Source of the DNA: Clostridiales bacterium
GTDB lineage: Bacteria; Bacillota; Clostridia; Oscillospirales; Acutalibacteraceae
DNA length: 46,176 nt
Reading direction: 5' to 3'
Assembly: GCA_024693205.1 (NCBI GenBank)
Contig: JAILLJ010000044.1
Coordinates: 1 to 46,176, forward strand
In this document: positions 16,316 to 25,217 of the stretch, in pieces
How the letters are laid out: every line of letters begins with the position of its first letter
Numbering within the stretch: the first letter of the stretch is position 1
The notes under the pieces: generated by a model
Database searches by the model: none
What the model was told of the DNA's origin: nothing
Seen by the model: only the letters and a program-made list of their open reading frames with translations
Translations under genes and position numbers: made by a program

Positions 16316-17911
16316 ATGAAATTATCATTTTACGGCGCCGACCGTGAGGTTACGGGAAGCTGTCATTTTTTAGAAGTGAACGACAAAAAGATATTGATAG
16401 ACTGCGGGATGGAGCAGGGCGCCGACGAAAAAACGCCGATAGATTTTCCGGTTTATCCGAATAAAGTCGACTATGTTTTTCTGACGCATGCGCATATCGA
16501 CCATTCCGGCAGGCTCCCGCTGCTCGAAAAATTCGGGTTTTCGGGAAAGATCTACTCAACTGATTCCACATACGATCTTTGTAAGATAATGCTGAAGGAT
16601 TCGGCGCATATCCAGGAGTTCGAGGCGGAGTGGAGAAACAAAAAGGGCAAGCGCTCAGGGCTTAATATCGTCGAGCCGATGTATACCATGGAGGACGCGG
16701 AAAAGGTGCTGAAGCGCTTTGTGCCGTGTTCATATGAAGATATGATCGACGTCTGCGAAGGAGTCAGGATAAGATTTCGCGACGTCGGACATCTTCTCGG
16801 CTCCGCAAGCATAGAGGTCTGGGCGGAGGAAAACGGCGTCAAGAGAAAGATCGTCTTTTCGGGCGACGTCGGAAACACGAACCAGCCTCTTATCAGAGAC
16901 CCGTCGTATGTGACCGAGGGCGATTACGCCGTTATCGAATCAACATACGGCGACAGGGTACATACGAGACCGCCGGATTACGCCGTCAATCTCGCCGAGG
17001 TGATACAGCGTACCTTCAACAGGGGCGGAAACGTGGTTATCCCTTCCTTTGCAGTGGGCAGGACGCAGGAAATGCTCTATTTTATCAGGCAGATAAAGCA
17101 GGGCAATATGATTAAAGGACACGATCATTTTCCCGTCTATGTCGACAGCCCTCTGGCTATCGAAGCCACGACGATATTTGACATGAACAGGCAGGATTAC
17201 GACGAGGAAGCCCTCGAGCTGCTTAAAAATCATATTAACCCCATAGGCTTTGAAGATCTGCGCCTTTCCGTTACAAGCGACGATTCAAAGGCGATAAACT
17301 TTATCGACGAGCCAAAGGTCATCATCTCCGCCTCGGGAATGTGCGACGCCGGCAGGATAAAGCACCATCTGAAGTATAATCTCTGGCGCGGAGAATCGAC
17401 CGTGGTCTTTGTCGGATATCAGGCAAACGGCACGATAGGCAGAGCGCTGCTTGACGGAGCAAAAAGGGTAAGGGTGCTCGGCGAGGACATAAAGGTGAAC
17501 GCTGAAATAGTAAAGCTTGACGGCGTCAGCGCCCACGCCGATAAAAACGGGCTTATGAAATGGCTGAGTTCCTTTGATGAGACGCCTCGACGCATATTTG
17601 TTGTTCACGGAAGTGAAAGCGCGAGCGAAGCGTTTGCCGAGGAGGTGCGAAAGGAGCTAAAAGCGAACGTCAGCGTACCTTATTACAGCGAGGTCTACGA
17701 TCTGATCGAGGATAAGCTCATCCGAAAGGGTGTCGTAAGAGAGACAGTCTCGCCTAAGGATAAAAACAGGGAGACGCCCGTTTACAGAAGGCTCCTGGCG
17801 TCCGGGCGAAGGCTGCTTGACGTTATCGAGCATAACAGGGGCGGCGCTAACAAGGATCTTGCAAAGTTTGCCGACCAGATAGACGCGCTTATTACCAAAT
17901 GGGACAGATAG
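16316..17911 (+). CDS. Beta-CASP metallo-beta-lactamase-fold RNA nuclease
   Basis: 531 residues from ATG 16316, chosen because GGAGG lies 8 bases upstream and the family begins MKLSFYGADREVTGS. The metallo-beta-lactamase motif is THAHIDHSG (HxHxDH, about residues 58-66), followed by DVGHLLGSASIEV and FSGDVGN. The beta-CASP block contains VYVDSPLAIEAT, the IISASGMCDAGRIKHHL histidine motif and HGSESASEAF. This is the YSH1/CPSF-73-like family (COG1236), endo/exoribonucleases of bacteria and archaea. About 75 C-terminal residues after the catalytic core are extra. Acts on RNA in the cytoplasm; target not known. Confidence 0.9.
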   Translation: MKLSFYGADREVTGSCHFLEVNDKKILIDCGMEQGADEKTPIDFPVYPNKVDYVFLTHAHIDHSGRLPLLEKFGFSGKIYSTDSTYDLCKIMLKDSAHIQEFEAEWRNKKGKRSGLNIVEPMYTMEDAEKVLKRFVPCSYEDMIDVCEGVRIRFRDVGHLLGSASIEVWAEENGVKRKIVFSGDVGNTNQPLIRDPSYVTEGDYAVIESTYGDRVHTRPPDYAVNLAEVIQRTFNRGGNVVIPSFAVGRTQEMLYFIRQIKQGNMIKGHDHFPVYVDSPLAIEATTIFDMNRQDYDEEALELLKNHINPIGFEDLRLSVTSDDSKAINFIDEPKVIISASGMCDAGRIKHHLKYNLWRGESTVVFVGYQANGTIGRALLDGAKRVRVLGEDIKVNAEIVKLDGVSAHADKNGLMKWLSSFDETPRRIFVVHGSESASEAFAEEVRKELKANVSVPYYSEVYDLIEDKLIRKGVVRETVSPKDKNRETPVYRRLLASGRRLLDVIEHNRGGANKDLAKFADQIDALITKWDR

Positions 17912-17914
17912 GTA

Positions 17915-17943
17915 TTGATTTTTTCTAAATAGTGATATATAAT
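17915..17943 (+). promoter_or_regulatory. Sigma-A promoter for the HI0933-cmk-plsC-ispH/rpsA operon
   Basis: TTGATT (17915-17920), 17-base spacer, TATAAT (17938-17943), immediately after the nuclease stop codon. The leader to the ATG at 18012 is about 60 bases. Confidence 0.75.
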
Positions 17944-18011
17944 CAATAAAGTATAAGGGCAAAACTGCGCAGATCGCGGCGTTGCCTTAAGAAAGGTGTC
18001 GGTTTTCCTCT

Positions 18012-19244
18012 ATGAGCGATGTGATCGTTGTCGGCGGCGGCGCCGCGGGTATGATGGCGGCCGGAAAAGCAGCCGAAATCGGTCACAAAGTCACGGTACT
18101 TGAGCGAAACGAACGCACCGGAAGAAAGCTTATGATAACGGGCAAAGGCCGCTGCAACGTCACCAATGACCGAAGCGACATATCCGAGCTTATTTCCGCC
18201 GTACCGGTAAACGGAAAATTTCTTTACGGCGCCTTTTCACGTTTTATGCCTTCGGACACGATGGCATTTTTTGAGGGGCTTGGAGTCCCGCTTAAAACAG
18301 AGCGTGGAAAAAGAGTTTTTCCCGTTTCGGACAAGGCCTCCGATATTGTGGACGCTCTTTATAAATATGCCGTAAAAAGCGGTGCGCGCTTTATAAACGC
18401 ACGCGCTAAGGAGCTTATCATTGAAAACGGAAGCGTAAAGGGCGTTGAGACCTTCGACGGCGATAGATTTTTTGCCGACTCCGTTATTATAGCGACGGGC
18501 GGAATGTCATACAAGGCGACGGGTTCGACCGGCGACGGATATGAAATGGCAAAAAAGGCGGGTCATACCGTGACCGAATTAAAGCCTTCTTTGGTCCCTC
18601 TCAACGCGCACGAGGGCTTTTGCAGCGATCTCATGGGTCTTTCGCTGAGAAATGTTTCGATAAAGGTCGTCGACACCGAAACAGGTAAGACGGTTTATAC
18701 CGATTTCGGCGAGATGCTTTTTACTCATTTCGGCGTATCGGGTCCGATGATCCTCAGCGCAAGCTCCTACATGCGCGATATGAAAAAGAAAAGATATGTC
18801 ATATATATCGACCTTAAACCTGCGCTGAGTGAGGAACAGCTTGATCTGAGGCTTCTCCGCGATTTTTCGGAAGTAACAAACAAAAACTTTATAAATTCCT
18901 TAAATTCGCTTTTGCCTAAAAAGCTTGTGCCGGTCGTCGTAAAGCTTTCCGGCATATCTCCTTCTAAAAAGACAAACCAGATAACAAAAGAGGAGCGAAA
19001 AAAATTCGTTTCGCTTTTAAAGAATATCAAGATCACCGTGACGGGCTTCCGGCCGATCGAAGAGGCGATCATCACCTCGGGCGGCGTGTCGGTCAGTGAG
19101 ATAGATCCTAAGACGATGGCGTCAAAGCTCGTTAAAAATCTCTATTTTGCGGGAGAGATCATAGACGCCGACGCCGTCACGGGCGGATATAATTTACAGA
19201 TCGCGTTTTCAACAGCCGTGCTTGCGGCTAATTCGATACAATAA
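18012..19244 (+). CDS. HI0933/BaiN-family FAD-dependent oxidoreductase
   Basis: 410 residues. The N-terminal dinucleotide-binding motif is VVGGGAAGMMAAGKAAEIG (residues 5-23), then ERNERTGRKLMITGKGRCNVTN, the family signature. A GGMSYKATGSTGDGYEMA block (about 165-182) and a C-terminal FAD contact, FAGEIIDADAVTGGYNLQ, complete it. Members are flavoproteins annotated as aminoacetone oxidase or, for BaiN, bile-acid dehydroxylation; the true substrate of most is unknown. SD AAAGGTG is rather far (about 13 bases). First gene of a widely conserved cluster leading to cmk. Confidence 0.9.
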   Translation: MSDVIVVGGGAAGMMAAGKAAEIGHKVTVLERNERTGRKLMITGKGRCNVTNDRSDISELISAVPVNGKFLYGAFSRFMPSDTMAFFEGLGVPLKTERGKRVFPVSDKASDIVDALYKYAVKSGARFINARAKELIIENGSVKGVETFDGDRFFADSVIIATGGMSYKATGSTGDGYEMAKKAGHTVTELKPSLVPLNAHEGFCSDLMGLSLRNVSIKVVDTETGKTVYTDFGEMLFTHFGVSGPMILSASSYMRDMKKKRYVIYIDLKPALSEEQLDLRLLRDFSEVTNKNFINSLNSLLPKKLVPVVVKLSGISPSKKTNQITKEERKKFVSLLKNIKITVTGFRPIEEAIITSGGVSVSEIDPKTMASKLVKNLYFAGEIIDADAVTGGYNLQIAFSTAVLAANSIQ

Positions 19245-19261
19245 TAAAAAGGGTTGAGCAG

Positions 19262-19933
19262 ATGGATATTATAAACGTTGCAGTCGACGGGCCTGCCGGA
19301 GCGGGCAAAAGCACCGTTTCAAAACGTGCGGCAGCTTATTTCGGCTATATCTACGTCGATACCGGCGCGCTCTACAGGGCGGTCGGACTTAACGCGCTTC
19401 GCCTCGGGATAAACACGAGAGACGCCGAGAGAGTCGCCGAAACGCTCAAGGACGTCAAGGTGTCGTTGGGATTTAAAAACGGCGAACAGAGGGTATTCCT
19501 CTTTGATGAGGACGTTTCGGACGAGATAAGGACTCCTGCGGCGTCGATGGCGGCGTCCGATGTTTCGGCTGTCCCCGCCGTTAGGGATTTTCTCTTTTCG
19601 CTCCAAAAGGATATCGCTAAGAAAAACAACTGCATCATGGACGGACGCGATATCGGAACAGTCGTTTTGCCCGACGCGAAAGTTAAGATATTCCTGACTG
19701 CCTCTCCCGAAAAAAGAGCGGAAAGACGCGTCAAGGAGCTTCGCGAAAAGGGCAGGGACGATTCCTACGAGGACGTTTTAAAGGACATAATCGAGCGCGA
19801 TCACAACGATTCACACAGGGCTGTCGCGCCGCTCAAACAGGCCGACGACGCTGTTCTTGTCGATACGTCGGATATTGATTTTGAAGGATCGGTCAATACT
19901 GTAATAAATATTATAAAGGAGAAAACAAGATGA
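19262..19933 (+). CDS. cmk: Cytidylate kinase
   Basis: 223 residues, normal for the short Gram-positive form. The P-loop is DGPAGAGKSTVS (residues 9-20), followed by YVDTGALYRA (nucleotide-binding) and MDGRDIGTVVLPDA; a conserved lid contains ERRVKEL and RDHNDSHR. It phosphorylates CMP and dCMP with ATP. AAGGG lies 9 bases before the ATG. Its stop overlaps the plsC start (ATGA at 19930-19933). Confidence 0.97.
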   Translation: MDIINVAVDGPAGAGKSTVSKRAAAYFGYIYVDTGALYRAVGLNALRLGINTRDAERVAETLKDVKVSLGFKNGEQRVFLFDEDVSDEIRTPAASMAASDVSAVPAVRDFLFSLQKDIAKKNNCIMDGRDIGTVVLPDAKVKIFLTASPEKRAERRVKELREKGRDDSYEDVLKDIIERDHNDSHRAVAPLKQADDAVLVDTSDIDFEGSVNTVINIIKEKTR

Positions 19934-20574
19934 AGGAATTTGACTACAGCAAGACGGGGGATCGAAAGTTTTATAAGGCGTTTATGCCTGTCGGAAAGGC
20001 GCTCAGTCACATTTTATACAAGATCGAATATTACGGAGAAGAAAATATCCCTACCGACAGAGGATATATCGTCGCCTGCAACCATATAACTGCGCTTGAT
20101 CCCGTTCATTGCGGTGGAAAGATCAAGGGACAGATCCATTTCATGGGTAAACAGGAGCTTTTCAAGTCGCCGGTCTCCGCGTGGTTTTTGACCCATATGA
20201 ATACGTTCCCCGTAAGAAGAGGAGCGTCTGATATCAAGGCTCTCGAATACGCGATAAAGGTCGTAAGTGAAGGCGGCATATTGGGAATATTCCCCGAAGG
20301 TACGCGCTCAGAAGATTTTAAACCGGCTCAGCCGAAATCTGGCGTTGCGCTTGTCGCGCGCGTAACTCATGCCGACATTTTGCCCGTATCGCTCTATACC
20401 GATGAAAACGCCAAATTCCGTTCAAAGCTGACGGTCAGATACGGCGCCCCCATAAAATACGAGGAGCTGGGCTTCACCGAGGAAGAAGAGCATTCGCAAA
20501 AGAAACTCAGAGCGGCGGCGCAGGTCGTTATGGAAAGGATATGTGACCTTTGGAGCAAGGGACACGAAAAATAA
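19930..20574 (+). CDS. plsC: 1-acyl-glycerol-3-phosphate acyltransferase
   Basis: 214 residues. The acyltransferase catalytic motif is NHITALDP (H-x4-D, about residues 51-58), followed by FPVRRG (acceptor-binding) and FPEGTRSED (about 118-126). PlsC adds the second acyl chain to lysophosphatidic acid at the membrane in phospholipid synthesis. It is four bases overlapped with cmk and abuts or overlaps ispH-rpsA, the gene order common in Clostridia. Normal length. Confidence 0.93.
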   Translation: MKEFDYSKTGDRKFYKAFMPVGKALSHILYKIEYYGEENIPTDRGYIVACNHITALDPVHCGGKIKGQIHFMGKQELFKSPVSAWFLTHMNTFPVRRGASDIKALEYAIKVVSEGGILGIFPEGTRSEDFKPAQPKSGVALVARVTHADILPVSLYTDENAKFRSKLTVRYGAPIKYEELGFTEEEEHSQKKLRAAAQVVMERICDLWSKGHEK

Positions 20575-22829
20575 AAATACGTCTTGCCGAAACGGCGGGC
20601 TTCTGCTTCGGAGTGAACAGGGCGGTAAATCTTACATACGACATGGTGAACGAAGGTAAAAAGGTATGTACGTTAGGTCCGCTCATCCATAATCCGCAGG
20701 TCGTCGACGACCTTAAGAGCAAGGGCGTTTCCGTTGTCGAGTCGCCCGAGGATGCGCCGAAGGACGCCACGGTAGTCATAAGAACTCATGGAGTGTCGGC
20801 GGACGTCATCGAAAAGCTCGAAAAAAGCGGGAGGAGCATCTGCGACGCGACATGCCCGTTCGTTAAAAAAATACATAAGATAGTCTCCGCGTGTACCGCC
20901 GATTCTGTCGTCATGATAGCGGGCGACAGCTCGCATCCGGAGGTAAAGGGGATCCGCGGACACTGTTTTGCGCCGTCTTTTGTGTTCGGGAATTCTGACG
21001 AATTAGAAAAATTACTGACCGAAGGCCATGATTTTTCAGACAAAGAACTATTTTTTGTCGCTCAAACGACCTTCAGCATAGAAGAATGGAAAATTTGTAC
21101 TAAAAAAATAAAAAAATACTGTACAAATCCAAAAATTTTTGATACAATATGTAATGCTACACAAGAGAGGCAAAGTGAAGCTATCGATATCTCGCGTTCA
21201 TCGGACGTGATGATCATCATAGGGGGCAGACACAGCTCAAATACGGCTAAGCTCAAATCCGTATGCGAATCGAACTGTCCCACATACCTTATTGAGCAGG
21301 CTGACGAACTACGATCCATCAACTTTTCAGGCTGTTTTAATATCGGTGTAACCGCCGGAGCTTCGACTCCGGACGGAATTATTAAGGAGGTACTTAAAAC
21401 TATGTCCGAAATCTTAGAAGAACAATCGGTCGAACTTGAAAAGACTGTCGAAACACCGGCAGTTGCAGAGGAGGTGGAAGCCAAAACTGACAAGTCGGCA
21501 GATGAGATGGATTTCTCGGAAGCTCTCGAAGAAAATCTTAAGAGCATGAGCACTGATCAAAGGGTCAAAGGAACAGTAATGGGATTTTCTCCCACTGAAA
21601 TACAAGTCGATATAGGAAGAAAACATGCCGGATTTGTACCCATTGATGAGTACAGCAACGATCCGACAGCCGATCCGAAAAAAGAGCTTAAGATCGGCGA
21701 TGAAATCGATCTCATAATCATGAAAACAAACGACGCCGAAGGTACTGTTATGCTTTCAAAGCGCCGCTATGACGCCGGAAAAGCATGGAGCGACGTCATG
21801 GACGCCGAAACAGACGGCAAAATTTTTGAAGGCAAGATCGTCGAGGTAGTTAAGGGCGGAGTTATCGCCGTATCGAACGGAATAAGAGTGTTTATTCCCG
21901 CGTCGCAGGCGACGGAGTCCCGCAACCAGCCTCTCGAGGATCTTATCAAAAAAGACGTCAAGTTCCGTATAATCGAAGTCAACAAACAGCGCAGGCGCGC
22001 CGTCGGTTCGATAAGATCAGTCCTTAAAGAAGAACGTAAGGCGAAAGTCGAGGACTTCTGGGCGCATGCAGCTGTCGGCCAAAAATATACGGGAACCGTT
22101 AAGTCGCTTACCCCTTACGGCGCATTTGTCGATATCGGCGGAGTCGACGGAATGGTACATATTTCCGAGATCTCCTGGAAGCGCATCAAGCATCCTTCGG
22201 ACGTTCTCAAGGTAGGAGACGTTATCGAGGTCTATATCAAGGCGCTCGACGACGAAAAGAAGAAGATCTCGCTCGGCTATAAGAAGGCCGAAGACAATCC
22301 CTGGGAGATCCTTCGCCGCGATTATCCCGTCGGTACGGTCGTTGATTCCGAGATAGTCGGAATGACGGCGTTCGGAGCGTTCGCAAGCATTATTCCGGGC
22401 ATCGACGGACTTATCCATATTTCACAGATAGCTAACCGTCATATCGAAAAGCCGCAGGACGCTCTTAAAATAGGCGAGACCGTTAAGGCCAAGATCACGG
22501 CTATCGACTTCGACAAAAAACGCGTAAGCCTTTCCATCCGCGCTCTCCTCGATCCGATGGAGAAGGATGAGACTCCCGAGGAAGACGCGCCCGCAGAGGA
22601 CGCCGCTCCCGTCGAAGAAGCCGCTCCCGTCGAAGAAGCCGCTCCCGTCGAGGAAGCCGCTCCCGCAGAGGAAGCCGCTCCCGTCGAAGAAGCCGCTCCC
22701 GCAGAGGATGCCGCTCCCGTCGAAGAAGCCGCTCCCGTCGAAGAAGCTGCTCCTGTAGAGGAAGCTGTTCCCGCAGAAGAAGCTGCTCCCGCAGAGGAAG
22801 CTGCTCCCGCAGAGGAAGCCGCGGAATAA
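20550..22829 (+). CDS. ispH-rpsA: IspH–ribosomal protein S1 fusion
   Basis: Up to 759 residues. Residues 1-285 are IspH (HMBPP reductase, last step of the non-mevalonate isoprenoid pathway): the [4Fe-4S] cysteines lie in AGFCFGV, ATCPFVKK and ICNATQER, with SSNTAKL near the end. Residues about 325-680 are four S1 RNA-binding domains of 30S protein S1. The tail is a 12-fold AAP[VA]E[ED] acidic repeat. Such fusions are known in Clostridia. Start: TTG 20550 has GAAAGGA 11 bases upstream. An ATA at 20571, inside ATAA with the plsC stop and 8 bases after AAGGGA, would give exactly M-KIRLAETAGFCFG. An AAGGAGG-11-ATG at 21384-21404 could start the S1 part alone. Confidence 0.93.
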   Translation: MEQGTRKIKIRLAETAGFCFGVNRAVNLTYDMVNEGKKVCTLGPLIHNPQVVDDLKSKGVSVVESPEDAPKDATVVIRTHGVSADVIEKLEKSGRSICDATCPFVKKIHKIVSACTADSVVMIAGDSSHPEVKGIRGHCFAPSFVFGNSDELEKLLTEGHDFSDKELFFVAQTTFSIEEWKICTKKIKKYCTNPKIFDTICNATQERQSEAIDISRSSDVMIIIGGRHSSNTAKLKSVCESNCPTYLIEQADELRSINFSGCFNIGVTAGASTPDGIIKEVLKTMSEILEEQSVELEKTVETPAVAEEVEAKTDKSADEMDFSEALEENLKSMSTDQRVKGTVMGFSPTEIQVDIGRKHAGFVPIDEYSNDPTADPKKELKIGDEIDLIIMKTNDAEGTVMLSKRRYDAGKAWSDVMDAETDGKIFEGKIVEVVKGGVIAVSNGIRVFIPASQATESRNQPLEDLIKKDVKFRIIEVNKQRRRAVGSIRSVLKEERKAKVEDFWAHAAVGQKYTGTVKSLTPYGAFVDIGGVDGMVHISEISWKRIKHPSDVLKVGDVIEVYIKALDDEKKKISLGYKKAEDNPWEILRRDYPVGTVVDSEIVGMTAFGAFASIIPGIDGLIHISQIANRHIEKPQDALKIGETVKAKITAIDFDKKRVSLSIRALLDPMEKDETPEEDAPAEDAAPVEEAAPVEEAAPVEEAAPAEEAAPVEEAAPAEDAAPVEEAAPVEEAAPVEEAVPAEEAAPAEEAAPAEEAAE
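21120..21148 (+). promoter_or_regulatory. Possible internal promoter within the ispH part
   Basis: TGTACA (21120-21125), 17-base spacer, TACAAT (21143-21148), in an unusually AT-rich stretch (21080-21165) of an otherwise balanced gene. It lies about 250 bases upstream of the internal S1 ribosome binding site. Confidence 0.45.
21384..21404 (+). promoter_or_regulatory. Internal ribosome binding site and ATG at the IspH/S1 junction
   Basis: AAGGAGG (21384-21390) is followed after 11 bases by ATG (21402-21404) in frame with the fusion. The ATG falls at residue 285, exactly where an IspH domain normally ends, and the residues that follow (MSEILEEQ) read like a protein N-terminus. Translation from here would yield a free four-domain S1 protein of 475 residues. 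Confidence 0.65.
22602..22817 (+). repeat. Twelve tandem 18-bp repeats in the rpsA tail
   Basis: Direct 18-base units (pattern GCCGCTCCCGTCGAAGAA with GCAGAG variants), 12 full copies, encode AAP[VA]E[ED] each. Divergence grows to the 3' side, where GCT and GTA codons appear. An in-frame minisatellite likely to change copy number by slippage. Confidence 0.9.
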
Positions 22830-22855
22830 TATCGGGCGATAATATTGTTTTAAAG

Positions 22856-22888
22856 ACTGATCCCGTTTTATGCGGGGTCAGTTTTTTT
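22856..22888 (+). terminator. Intrinsic terminator of the ispH-rpsA operon
   Basis: A 9-bp stem (ACTGATCCC 22856-22864 with GGGGTCAGT 22874-22882, one G-U pair) runs into seven Ts. The rest of the gap to 23060 is AT-rich, with a TATAAT at 22987-22992 but no good -35. Confidence 0.9.
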
Positions 22889-23059
22889 CGTTCTGTCAAA
22901 GCAGCTTCGGTAAAACGCGTTGACAACGGGAGCGCGCGATGATAAAATTTAATACAGATCAATGAAAAGCTCGGTATTATTTTCGTTATAATGTTTTTAT
23001 CAACATATTTAAAGTTTAATTAAGGTTTCGGAGTTATTATCCGTTATGAGGTGATGAAG

Positions 23060-23734
23060 ATGAAGCTTTTGCTTGCCGAGGACGAGAGGGAGCTTTCAAG
23101 GGCGCTTGTGGCGATCCTGAAACACAACAATTATTCCGTAGACGCCGTTTATAACGGAGAGGACGCGCTCGATTATATTTTGAACGACGCCTACGACGGA
23201 GTCATACTTGATATAATGATGCCCAAGATGGACGGTATCACGGTGCTTAAAAAGGTGAGGGAACAAAACAATAATGTTCCTGTTCTTATGCTGACGGCAA
23301 AGGCGGAGGTCGACGACAGGGTGACCGGACTCGATTCGGGCGCGGACGACTATCTCACAAAGCCGTTTGCGACGAAGGAGCTGCTTGCGAGGATACGCGC
23401 GATGACGAGGCGGAAGGACGAGACAGTGCTTGATTGCCGTGAATTCGGGAACATCAGGCTCGATCCGACGACATATGAGCTGTCGGCGCCGGGCGGAAGC
23501 GTTCGCCTCGCAAACAAGGAATATCAGATGATGGAGATGCTCATTACGAACCGCAATATGCTTATCTCGTCCGATAAGTTTATGGACAGGATATGGGGCT
23601 ATGACAGCGAAACGGAATCGAATGTTGTTTGGGTCTACATTTCATATTTAAGAAGAAAGCTTGCGTCCATAGGCGCGAACGTCGGGATCAAGGCGGTACG
23701 CGGCGTCGGATACACGATCGAGGAAAAGAAATGA
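23060..23734 (+). CDS. OmpR-family response regulator
   Basis: 224 residues from ATG 23060; AGGTGATG ends just upstream, whereas the earlier GTG 23051/ATG 23054 lie inside it. The receiver domain has acidic pocket AEDERE (6-11), phospho-acceptor Asp51 in ILDIMMPKMDG, the Thr switch in LMLTAKA and Lys in YLTKPF. The C-terminal winged helix (about 125-222) has the OmpR/PhoB recognition helix and the end motif VRGVGYTIE. Its 3' end overlaps the kinase start (ATGA). Targets are unknown; the polyphosphate/surface operon downstream is the obvious candidate. Confidence 0.93.
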   Translation: MKLLLAEDERELSRALVAILKHNNYSVDAVYNGEDALDYILNDAYDGVILDIMMPKMDGITVLKKVREQNNNVPVLMLTAKAEVDDRVTGLDSGADDYLTKPFATKELLARIRAMTRRKDETVLDCREFGNIRLDPTTYELSAPGGSVRLANKEYQMMEMLITNRNMLISSDKFMDRIWGYDSETESNVVWVYISYLRRKLASIGANVGIKAVRGVGYTIEEKK

Positions 23735-25083
23735 TAAAAAAGATAAGACGAAGATTTATTTTTATCGCCATGGCTTCGCTCATAGCCGTGCTCACAGTCA
23801 TCATGACCACGGTAAACCTCATAAATTACTTCCGCGTCCGAAACGACATGGATAACGTGCTCAATATTATCTATGAGAACGACGGCTTTTTCCCGAAGGA
23901 TAATATACGCAAATTGCCCGATTTTGAACCCGTGACAGACGAAGACGGGAATATAGATATGCCGTTTCCGGACGGCGAAGACAGAAAGGGCGACCGCGCC
24001 GGAGATACGGAAGAAGATGCTGACGCCGATAAAAAAATCAAGATGCCTCCGACGGATTATCGCGGGATAACAAAGGAGACTCCTTATTTTACAAGGTATT
24101 TTTCCGTAAAGTTTGACGAGGACGGCGAGATAACGTGGTCAAACACGGGCAGTATCGCCGCCGTGTCGATCTCGGAAGCGAAGGAGCTTGCCTCGGAGGT
24201 CTACGGATCGGGCAATGAGCGAGGATATAAAAACGGCTACCGCTATCTTTCTCTTACGTCGCCGGGCGGCGAAAAGCTTGTGATATTCCTCGACTGCCAA
24301 AATCAGATGTCTTCTGCGCGCGCGTTTCTCATGTCGAGCCTTTTGATATGCGCCGCCGGCATAGCGGCCGTATTCGTCCTCGTCGTCGTGTTCTCCAAAA
24401 AGGCGATAAAGCCAATAGCCGAGAGCTACGAAAAACAGAAGCGCTTTATAACCGATTCGAGCCATGAGATAAAAACGCCTCTCGCGATAATCTCCGCGAA
24501 CACGGAGGTGATCGAAATGGAAAACGGCGAGAGCGAATGGACCGACAGTATCAGGAACCAGGTCGAACGACTTTCCTCGCTCACCCAAAGCCTGACCAAT
24601 CTTGCGAGGATGGACGAGGAAGGGATAAAGATAGAAAAATGCGTTTTCCCGCTTTCCGACGCGGTATCAGAAAGCGTCGAGCCGTTTAAAACGCTTGCGG
24701 AGAGCAAAAACAGAACGCTGTGTACCGACATAGAAGGCGGTATAAGCTATGACGGCAGTGAAAAGCTCATAAAACAGCTTGTCGGTATCCTTCTTGACAA
24801 CGCCGTAAAATACTCAAACGACGGCGGAAGGATAGACGTCACACTGAAGAAGCAGAAGAAAAACATTGTTTTAAAGGTTTCAAATACGGTTGACGAGTCC
24901 GAAACGGGAGATCTCGACCACATGTTTGACAGGTTTTACAGGGCGGATAAGGCGAGAACTCAATCGGAAGGCGGCTTCGGTATAGGCCTTTCCGTCGCAA
25001 GATCTATAGCTGAGGTGCACGGCGGAACGATATCGGCAAACAGTACGGACGGCAAAACGATCGATTTTACGCTGAAGCTTTAA
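23731..25083 (+). CDS. Membrane sensor histidine kinase
   Basis: 450 residues from ATG 23731, four bases overlapping the regulator. Helix 1 (about 8-32) and helix 2 (about 195-217) bracket an extracytoplasmic domain of about 160 residues that is very acidic in its middle (DGEDRKGDRAGDTEEDADAD). HisKA H-box FITDSSHEIKTPLA gives phospho-His245. The ATPase domain has N-box LLDNAVKYSNDGG and G-boxes GGFGIGLSVARS and HGG. No HAMP or PAS domain is visible. The acidic sensor loop could bind cations, but that is inference. Confidence 0.93.
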   Translation: MIKKIRRRFIFIAMASLIAVLTVIMTTVNLINYFRVRNDMDNVLNIIYENDGFFPKDNIRKLPDFEPVTDEDGNIDMPFPDGEDRKGDRAGDTEEDADADKKIKMPPTDYRGITKETPYFTRYFSVKFDEDGEITWSNTGSIAAVSISEAKELASEVYGSGNERGYKNGYRYLSLTSPGGEKLVIFLDCQNQMSSARAFLMSSLLICAAGIAAVFVLVVVFSKKAIKPIAESYEKQKRFITDSSHEIKTPLAIISANTEVIEMENGESEWTDSIRNQVERLSSLTQSLTNLARMDEEGIKIEKCVFPLSDAVSESVEPFKTLAESKNRTLCTDIEGGISYDGSEKLIKQLVGILLDNAVKYSNDGGRIDVTLKKQKKNIVLKVSNTVDESETGDLDHMFDRFYRADKARTQSEGGFGIGLSVARSIAEVHGGTISANSTDGKTIDFTLKL

Positions 25084-25120
25084 GATCGGACGCCTTTGTT
25101 CACGATTTGTTCACAAAAAA

Positions 25121-25155
25121 GCAACTCTTTGTTTACAACAGAGAGTTGTTTTTTT
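25121..25155 (+). terminator. Intrinsic terminator after the histidine kinase
   Basis: A 7-bp perfect stem (CAACTCT 25122-25128 with AGAGTTG 25142-25148) followed by seven Ts. It separates the two-component genes from the VTC operon. Confidence 0.85.
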
Positions 25156-25217
25156 AGGTTTATTTAAGCTTGACAGGTTATGATGGTGACAGTCGAAGGG
25201 ACAAAGGAGGAATTAAG

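Noticed and set aside
22602-22817. CRISPR-like array
   Set aside because: The repeats are directly adjacent 18-bp coding units without spacers and in frame with rpsA.
22501-22962. Antisense Arg/Leu-repeat open frame
   Set aside because: It is only the reverse reading of the 18-bp repeats in the rpsA tail.
23629-23730. N-terminal extension of the histidine kinase
   Set aside because: The upstream 34 codons are an out-of-frame reading of the regulator's end; the ATGA overlap at 23731 has the usual N-terminus.
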